From assembly GCA_030655795.1 (NCBI GenBank), contig JAUSPJ010000173.1, positions 1 through 10,355 on the forward strand: a stretch of DNA of 10,355 nt, written 5' to 3'. Of this stretch, positions 5,965 to 10,355 are shown piece after piece. The stretch is from Fidelibacterota bacterium. Lineage in GTDB: Bacteria; Fidelibacterota; UBA2242. Every line of letters begins with the position of its first letter. The stretch's first letter is position 1. The notes under the pieces are model-generated. The model ran no database searches and had not been told where the DNA came from. It saw only the letters and a list, made by a program, of their open reading frames with translations. Made by a program: the position numbers and the translations under genes.

Positions 5965-6765
5965 TTAAAACAATACCGTCGTCATAGCCAGCGACCCAAA
6001 ACAGCCGTAGCCGTTTTCCACTGTGTTGACCATTTCATGGAAGGTCTGGGGTATGAATGACGGTGAGGAATTCAGGTACTCTGTCAGGTTTCGATCGTAG
6101 CCGATGATAACCAGGCCGGTCACCGCTTCATCATCACCGGAAATATTAAACACAATCGTTGTGGCTCCATCACCATTGTTTGAAATTTGTTTCTCAAGAT
6201 AACTATCCCCAAAAAACAGGTAGCAGTTGTACTGGTAGGTATCCGCAGTCAGTTGCAGATCGAACCGGATCTTCGTCTCACTGATTAACAGTGAATTCTG
6301 AATGATGGACGGCTTGGTGGGTACTATCGTCCTGCCGGTGAGCATAGGTAGATTGTTGGATTGAACTTCAAGAGTATAATAATGACCCGTTTCCGGCTGG
6401 AAAACGGAATTATAATAATAGCCGCGATGCGTTGTATCTTCAATCATTTCAAACAGAAATACCTCACCGCTCAGGCTGTCCATAACCTGGACCGTGACCG
6501 TTGTGTCGAATATATCCGCTTCTTCATACATCTGCTGGGTTGTTAATGCTTTTTCCACATGAATAAAGGAACTGCCTCTGACACTGTCCGCCCGCAAGAC
6601 ACCGAAGACATTCAGCCCCGGCTCAAATTCCGTGTTTATTAGCTTCTTCGGCATCGGCCCCGGATCGGTAGGCAGATCACAAGTTTTAAGCGCTGATAAG
6701 TGCCAACAAGTACTGATAAGGATTACAACGGTTTTCAGGATTCGCAAATAGATGTTCAGTTCCAC
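5965..6765 (-). CDS. DUF4249-like exported protein, probable partner of the TonB-dependent receptor
   Basis: A 266-residue protein resembling DUF4249, a family usually found as lipoproteins beside TonB-dependent receptors. Seen features: basic start (ELNIYLRILK), hydrophobic core TVVILISTCW, then a cysteine in LSALKTC followed by DLPTDPGP. Beta-rich segments follow: GLNVFGVLRADSV, a DTTVTVQVMDSLSGEVFLFE strand pair, GHYYTLEV, and GRTIVPTKPSI, the typical P-rich link in the family. Neither LKTC nor LISTC is a textbook lipobox, so lipidation is uncertain. The GTG start has GGAGG about ten bases upstream and puts the signal sequence at the N-terminus. An ATG at 6841-6843, one base after the receptor stop, would add 26 residues before the hydrophobic segment. 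Last gene of the three-gene group; a surface lid or substrate-capture role is inference. Confidence 0.72.
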   Translation of the reverse strand: MELNIYLRILKTVVILISTCWHLSALKTCDLPTDPGPMPKKLINTEFEPGLNVFGVLRADSVRGSSFIHVEKALTTQQMYEEADIFDTTVTVQVMDSLSGEVFLFEMIEDTTHRGYYYNSVFQPETGHYYTLEVQSNNLPMLTGRTIVPTKPSIIQNSLLISETKIRFDLQLTADTYQYNCYLFFGDSYLEKQISNNGDGATTIVFNISGDDEAVTGLVIIGYDRNLTEYLNSSPSFIPQTFHEMVNTVENGYGCFGSLAMTTVLF

Positions 6766-6844
6766 CCTTTCGGTCCCTCCCCGGTTGCCGGTTGGGGCAT
6801 TAAAATATCGACTGATTCTATGTGTAACTTTGTTAATCATCATC

Positions 6845-9166
6845 TTAAAACCTGATACTGTAGCCCGCCGAAATACTGGGAATAAAATCAAAATCAAACC
6901 CATAAAACCCATATTCCGGAAAGTAGAAATACCACTGCGGGTCTCTGTGTAAAAACAGCAGATTACGGATTGTCATTGTAAAAACAGCATCCTCAGCGCC
7001 GAGATATTCCGCCAGATGATACCCGAATCCATCCCGGAGTTTTTTCTTCCAGCCGATGTCCCAAGTCAGCCGCGGCGGATATCGGACATTATTTTTTGTC
7101 GGCGTAATGCTTGTCGGCGATGCGCCCATATCATTCCATAAGGGATCATAATAATAGTGCATCAGCATGCCGGTTTCCCAGGTTTTCGGAAAGCCGGAGC
7201 TAATTTGAAACGTCGAACTCGCGGTAATATCTTCAGTGAGTTTATACAGCAGGACCGACTTGAAATTATGGGGCTGGTCGCCGTCAAACAGAATTGTTTT
7301 GCCATCCAGGATCGACGGGTAATTCCGGGAACCATGGCTGTAGGTATATCCCACCCAGCCGGACAGTTTGCCGATTTCACCCCGGAACAGGATTTCAAAC
7401 CCGTAGGATTCACCACTGCCCTGTTCAATCGTATTCGCCTGGCTGGCGGAAATTCCACCAGATTCATAGCTGTAGCGGTACAATCGCCGTAAATCTTTAT
7501 AGTATGCCGTAAACGAATAATCCAGGCGGTCTGTGATTTTTCCCTCAACTCCAACAATATGATGAACGGAATACAGCGGGTCGTATCCCTCGAGTGTATT
7601 GTAATATTCTATAAATTGGACGAATTCATTATTCTTGGAATCCATCGTCGTCAGGTATTGATAATAATGCCCATAGGCCAGTTTAAATGTCAGGCCCGAA
7701 ACCTTCAATGATGCCGAAATCCGCGGTTCCTGTCGCCAGTTGCCGTTTTTAATATCTCTTGAATTGCGCAGACCAATTTTGAACAGCAGCTGCCCGATTT
7801 CAATTTTATCCTGCAGGTAAAAGGCCTGGAATGTTGTGAAGTAGCTTGAACCTTTCGCTTCCAGGTCAAAACTGCCCAGTCGGTTCATAAAGCGCAAGCG
7901 GTTGATTTCCAGCCCTAGTTTCAGGCTCTGATTCCGGAATGTAAACCAGGACAAATGGGTTTTTAGAGTAATATCATCAATGGAATTCTCAATCCGGGTT
8001 TTATAATCCAGCGCCACATCCGTCTGGGAGCTGGAATCCTCGAAGGAATAACTAAAGTAGGTTTTATTATCAACACTGGAACCGGAATAATACAGATGCG
8101 ACTCCAGGAGCAGGTTCGGCATAAGGACTGTACTGCTTTGAATACCCAATGCTTTATTGCTTGTATTGGTAATGAATCCTTCCCTGAAATCTTCAAATAT
8201 TTCCTCAGGAAAAAATATCATCAGATTATCAATACTATAATCCATATAATCCCGGGCATAAAACGCTGACAGGCGCAGTTTTGTTTTGTGGATGCTTTTC
8301 TGGTAAGCGCCGTTGAAATCCATCAAAATATTCGGTGAACCCATCAGCGCCTGCATACTGATATCCGTCAGCAGGCGACCGGAAACCATGGCAGTGGCAT
8401 TTTCCCCGGCCGGAAACTCAATCGCTCCCGAAAGCCCCGATATCGACGGCCTGAATTCCCCATGCACTTCGCTTTGGTGACCCTCCCGCGAACTGATATT
8501 CAGAATCGATGAATTCCGCCCGCCGTATTCCGCATCGAATCCACCCACCAGCATCTCAATGTTTTTAATTGCATAAGGATTGAAAACCGCATTTGAACCC
8601 ATAAAATGCTGGGGATTATAGATCGTCATACCGTCCAGCTGCACCAGGTTTTCACCGGGATCACTGCCGCGCACATAATACTGCGGTGAAAAGGGATCGG
8701 AAATTGTCACACTGGGCGACAGTTTCATCAGCTGAAACACATCCTTACCGAGCTGCGGAATTTCCGTCAATACTATGGGATCAACTTCAAAGCTGGAAAT
8801 ATCCATATCTTTCTGAATAATTGACCCGCGCTGGCCGAGGACCTCAACCGCTTCCGTCTGGATCGAGTGGGGTATGAGAGCAATTTCAGGAAGAAAGATA
8901 TCCTTTCCGGAAAGCGTATACGTCCCGGAATGTTCTTTATACGCAATGTGGGAAAACCGCAATGTATGGTGACCATCTTTTAAGTTCCGGATGATGAAAA
9001 AGCCCTTCACATCCGTCGCAGCGCCCTGTCCATTGTCTTCCACCATGACATTGACGCCGATAATGGTTTCACCGGTTTCCTGGTCCACCACATATCCCGA
9101 AATATTTCCCGCCAGAAGTGGCATTGCCAACAAGCAGAGCGCTAATATGATTGTCAGCCATCTCAT
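6845..9166 (-). CDS. TonB-dependent receptor with N-terminal carboxypeptidase-regulatory-like domain
   Basis: Outer-membrane active transporter of 773 residues. Layout: signal peptide 1-19 (MRWLTIILAL core, cleavage likely after PLLA); carboxypeptidase-regulatory-like beta domain about 20-105 (GYVVDQETGETIIGVNVMV, then TDVKGFFIIRNL); plug domain about 125-230, with YVRGSDPGENLVQLDGM at 164-180 and IEMLVGGFDAEYGGRNSS at 203-220; the rest is a 22-strand type beta barrel ending in GYSIRF with the expected terminal phenylalanine. No clear TonB box is visible. The ATG overlaps the upstream stop (ATGA, 9163-9166) and has no good ribosome-binding site, so translation is probably coupled. The DUF4249-like gene follows. 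The substrate is unknown: it is not next to SusD or iron-related genes, and the barrel is not diagnostic. The family is sure, the transported compound is not. Confidence 0.93.
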   Translation of the reverse strand: MRWLTIILALCLLAMPLLAGNISGYVVDQETGETIIGVNVMVEDNGQGAATDVKGFFIIRNLKDGHHTLRFSHIAYKEHSGTYTLSGKDIFLPEIALIPHSIQTEAVEVLGQRGSIIQKDMDISSFEVDPIVLTEIPQLGKDVFQLMKLSPSVTISDPFSPQYYVRGSDPGENLVQLDGMTIYNPQHFMGSNAVFNPYAIKNIEMLVGGFDAEYGGRNSSILNISSREGHQSEVHGEFRPSISGLSGAIEFPAGENATAMVSGRLLTDISMQALMGSPNILMDFNGAYQKSIHKTKLRLSAFYARDYMDYSIDNLMIFFPEEIFEDFREGFITNTSNKALGIQSSTVLMPNLLLESHLYYSGSSVDNKTYFSYSFEDSSSQTDVALDYKTRIENSIDDITLKTHLSWFTFRNQSLKLGLEINRLRFMNRLGSFDLEAKGSSYFTTFQAFYLQDKIEIGQLLFKIGLRNSRDIKNGNWRQEPRISASLKVSGLTFKLAYGHYYQYLTTMDSKNNEFVQFIEYYNTLEGYDPLYSVHHIVGVEGKITDRLDYSFTAYYKDLRRLYRYSYESGGISASQANTIEQGSGESYGFEILFRGEIGKLSGWVGYTYSHGSRNYPSILDGKTILFDGDQPHNFKSVLLYKLTEDITASSTFQISSGFPKTWETGMLMHYYYDPLWNDMGASPTSITPTKNNVRYPPRLTWDIGWKKKLRDGFGYHLAEYLGAEDAVFTMTIRNLLFLHRDPQWYFYFPEYGFYGFDFDFIPSISAGYSIRF

Positions 9167-10221
9167 GGTAAAATAAATCCCGTCGTGAATAACAACCCCG
9201 GTTCCACTCGATTGATCACCTCTGGTAAAATATTAATCGAACCGTGCAAACCAATCCCAACGAATAGTCCTTTCAGATAAACCGGCCGATATTCAACCGA
9301 AGCATTTACACTGACATTGATCAACAGAATATTCCAGGGATCCAGGTGATCGTACTTACCGTTATCAAAATTATTAAAACCGAAGCGGTACGCTAAATTC
9401 AACCGGCGAATAAGGTTCTTGTTCATGCGGGCATACCAATGCTGATCTTTGCCGCCAATGGCAATCGACTGATGATGTCGGGCATTTCGATAAAATATCC
9501 CCGGTGATCCACGCACCCAGGATTGCTGCTGATCCGCCGGAAAATCCAGAGTCAGATGGGCATTCACAATATAACCGTCCTGTAACAGGATCACATCCCA
9601 CCAGTTCATCAATTGCCGCCGGTACAGATAGGGATAAATACTCCGGTGAAAATTTTCCTTTTGAATCGATTGCACCTGTTCCGTCAGCCACTGATCCATC
9701 AGCGTCCCGATAACCGCGTCGCTCTTCTGTTTTTTCTTTGGCTTCAGGGTAAATTCCCAGACCCAGTCACTGACCACAGTTCCGCTGCTATCTTCCAGCA
9801 CGGTATAGGCGTTCAATTTTCGTCCTTTGTTGAAAAACGGTTTACCGTCGTACCAGTGGACCAGGTTTTTAATATACAGAGTCCCGGAATAATTGACAGA
9901 ATCCTGCATGAAATAATGCGTCATTGTTGGCGCCAGATCATTCTGAATGACGATATACTGATCAATGGGAATATACTTCCACTTTTTGCTGTGCTGGATG
10001 CCAAGAACGCGCCCCGGAATCGCCCGATCATCGATTATTTTGAGTTTTGATGTACCGCTTATTTGAGCAGAATCCAAAGGCAACGGAACCAGTAAGGTAT
10101 CGGAGATAAACTCGTTGATATCAAATTTGGGAGCCGCTGTCAATCTGCTGGTCAGAATTGCCAGTAGAAAAACAGCTATCCATACCGTTAAATGTACATT
10201 GAATTTTTTAACTGATAGCAT
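9163..10221 (-). CDS. Uncharacterised exported protein, first gene of the TonB-receptor operon
   Basis: I do not recognise a family. The 352 residues begin with a signal sequence: basic SVKKFNVH, hydrophobic VWIAVFLLAIL, then TSRLTAA with likely cleavage after AA30. The middle (about 80-160) is rich in aromatics and predicted strands (YIPIDQYIVIQND, GTLYIKNLVHWYDGKP, DWVWEF), followed by a lysine-rich turn KPKKKQK at 161-166. The last third (about 265-352) has alternating polar/hydrophobic stretches such as NLAYRFGF, LLINVSVNASVEY and GLFVGIGLHG that could be outer-membrane strands, but the C-terminus (GFILP) lacks a terminal aromatic. A start eight codons upstream (10245) is possible, but the -10 box would place the transcript start at about 10242, so the inner ATG fits better. 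It overlaps the receptor gene by ATGA. Role: probably a periplasmic or outer-membrane partner, by context only. Confidence 0.8.
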   Translation of the reverse strand: MLSVKKFNVHLTVWIAVFLLAILTSRLTAAPKFDINEFISDTLLVPLPLDSAQISGTSKLKIIDDRAIPGRVLGIQHSKKWKYIPIDQYIVIQNDLAPTMTHYFMQDSVNYSGTLYIKNLVHWYDGKPFFNKGRKLNAYTVLEDSSGTVVSDWVWEFTLKPKKKQKSDAVIGTLMDQWLTEQVQSIQKENFHRSIYPYLYRRQLMNWWDVILLQDGYIVNAHLTLDFPADQQQSWVRGSPGIFYRNARHHQSIAIGGKDQHWYARMNKNLIRRLNLAYRFGFNNFDNGKYDHLDPWNILLINVSVNASVEYRPVYLKGLFVGIGLHGSINILPEVINRVEPGLLFTTGFILP

Positions 10222-10248
10222 TGGATTCCGTACAAAATTACACATTGA

Positions 10249-10277
10249 ATAATAAAACAGATTCCTGAAAGAGACAA
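10249..10277 (-). promoter_or_regulatory. Candidate promoter of the TonB-receptor operon
   Basis: On the minus strand, TTGTCT (10272-10277, 4/6) stands 17 bases before TATTAT (10249-10254, 5/6). Transcription would begin near 10242, about 20 bases before the ATG at 10221. This is the best sigma70-like match in the right-hand part, and no other promoter is evident in the short gaps between the three genes. Confidence 0.5.
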
Positions 10278-10287
10278 TGAAAACATC

Positions 10288-10332
10288 GTCTGTGTTGTCA
10301 TCAATCAGAAAAAAGATTGATTGTGTTCAGAC
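10288..10332. promoter_or_regulatory. Nested dyad upstream of the TonB-receptor operon, possible operator
   Basis: A perfect seven-base inverted repeat, ATCAATC (10300-10306) and GATTGAT (10315-10321), around an A-rich eight-base centre. It is flanked by an outer pair GTCTG (10288-10292) and CAGAC (10328-10332) at nearly equal distances (7 and 6 bases). It lies 11 bases upstream of the candidate -35 box. There is no U-run after either strand's hairpin, so it does not look like a terminator. A regulator-binding site is the simplest reading. Confidence 0.35.
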
Positions 10333-10355
10333 AGGTTTTACAGACGTAGAAATTA

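Noticed and set aside
5734..6060. Plus-strand open frame of 108 codons across the convergent gap
   Set aside because: It runs through the palindromic repeat and into the DUF4249-like gene on the other strand. The translation has no domain or ribosome-binding site.
7162..7557. Minus-strand 131-codon frame inside the receptor gene
   Set aside because: It overlaps the receptor barrel in another frame on the same strand. The receptor protein is continuous and aligns to its family through this region, so this is not a frameshift remnant.
10300..10321. Terminator of an unseen gene to the right
   Set aside because: The hairpin has its A/T run inside the loop rather than after the stem, so it lacks the shape of an intrinsic terminator on either strand.

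Overview
The window looks like chromosome from a Gram-negative bacterium of, or near, the FCB (Fibrobacterota-Chlorobiota-Bacteroidota) group. The outer envelope is shown by a TonB-dependent receptor with an N-terminal carboxypeptidase-regulatory-like domain, next to a DUF4249-like protein, a pairing typical of Bacteroidota and relatives. Imperfect palindromic repeats beginning GTCAT..TGA, of a style common in FCB genomes, fill one intergenic gap. The pyrimidine genes are controlled by a Bacillus-type PyrR leader. A lineage such as Calditrichota, KSB1 or a similar candidate phylum would fit, but this is inference; the sequence does not name the organism.

Left part (about 1-4490, all minus strand, transcribed right to left): a lapA-like small membrane protein gene, a YciH/SUI1 translation factor, then pyrR, pyrB and pyrC, followed by rplM (L13) and rpsI (S9). 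pyrR and pyrB overlap by ATGA and pyrB-pyrC are 11 bases apart. In front of pyrR lie a sigma70-like promoter, a well-formed PyrR-binding hairpin with the hexaloop CCGUGA, and an intrinsic terminator: a complete-looking attenuator that would shut the operon down when UMP is plentiful. No terminator is visible between pyrC and rplM, so ribosomal protein genes may be partly under pyrimidine control.

Middle (4490-5964): a divergent promoter region, then a plus-strand DUF2804 protein of unknown function with a near-consensus -35 box. Its gene ends in three consecutive TAG codons. A 275-base convergent gap follows, holding two GTCAT..TGA-type repeat units.

Right part (5965-10355, minus strand): a likely three-gene operon. 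An uncharacterised exported protein comes first, overlaps the TonB-dependent receptor by ATGA, and is followed by the DUF4249-like exported or lipoprotein. A good promoter (TTGTCT-17-TATTAT) sits just upstream, preceded by a nested dyad that could be an operator. The first gene has no family I recognise, so this is the most promising place for an undescribed outer-membrane system. Its substrate cannot be read from the sequence.
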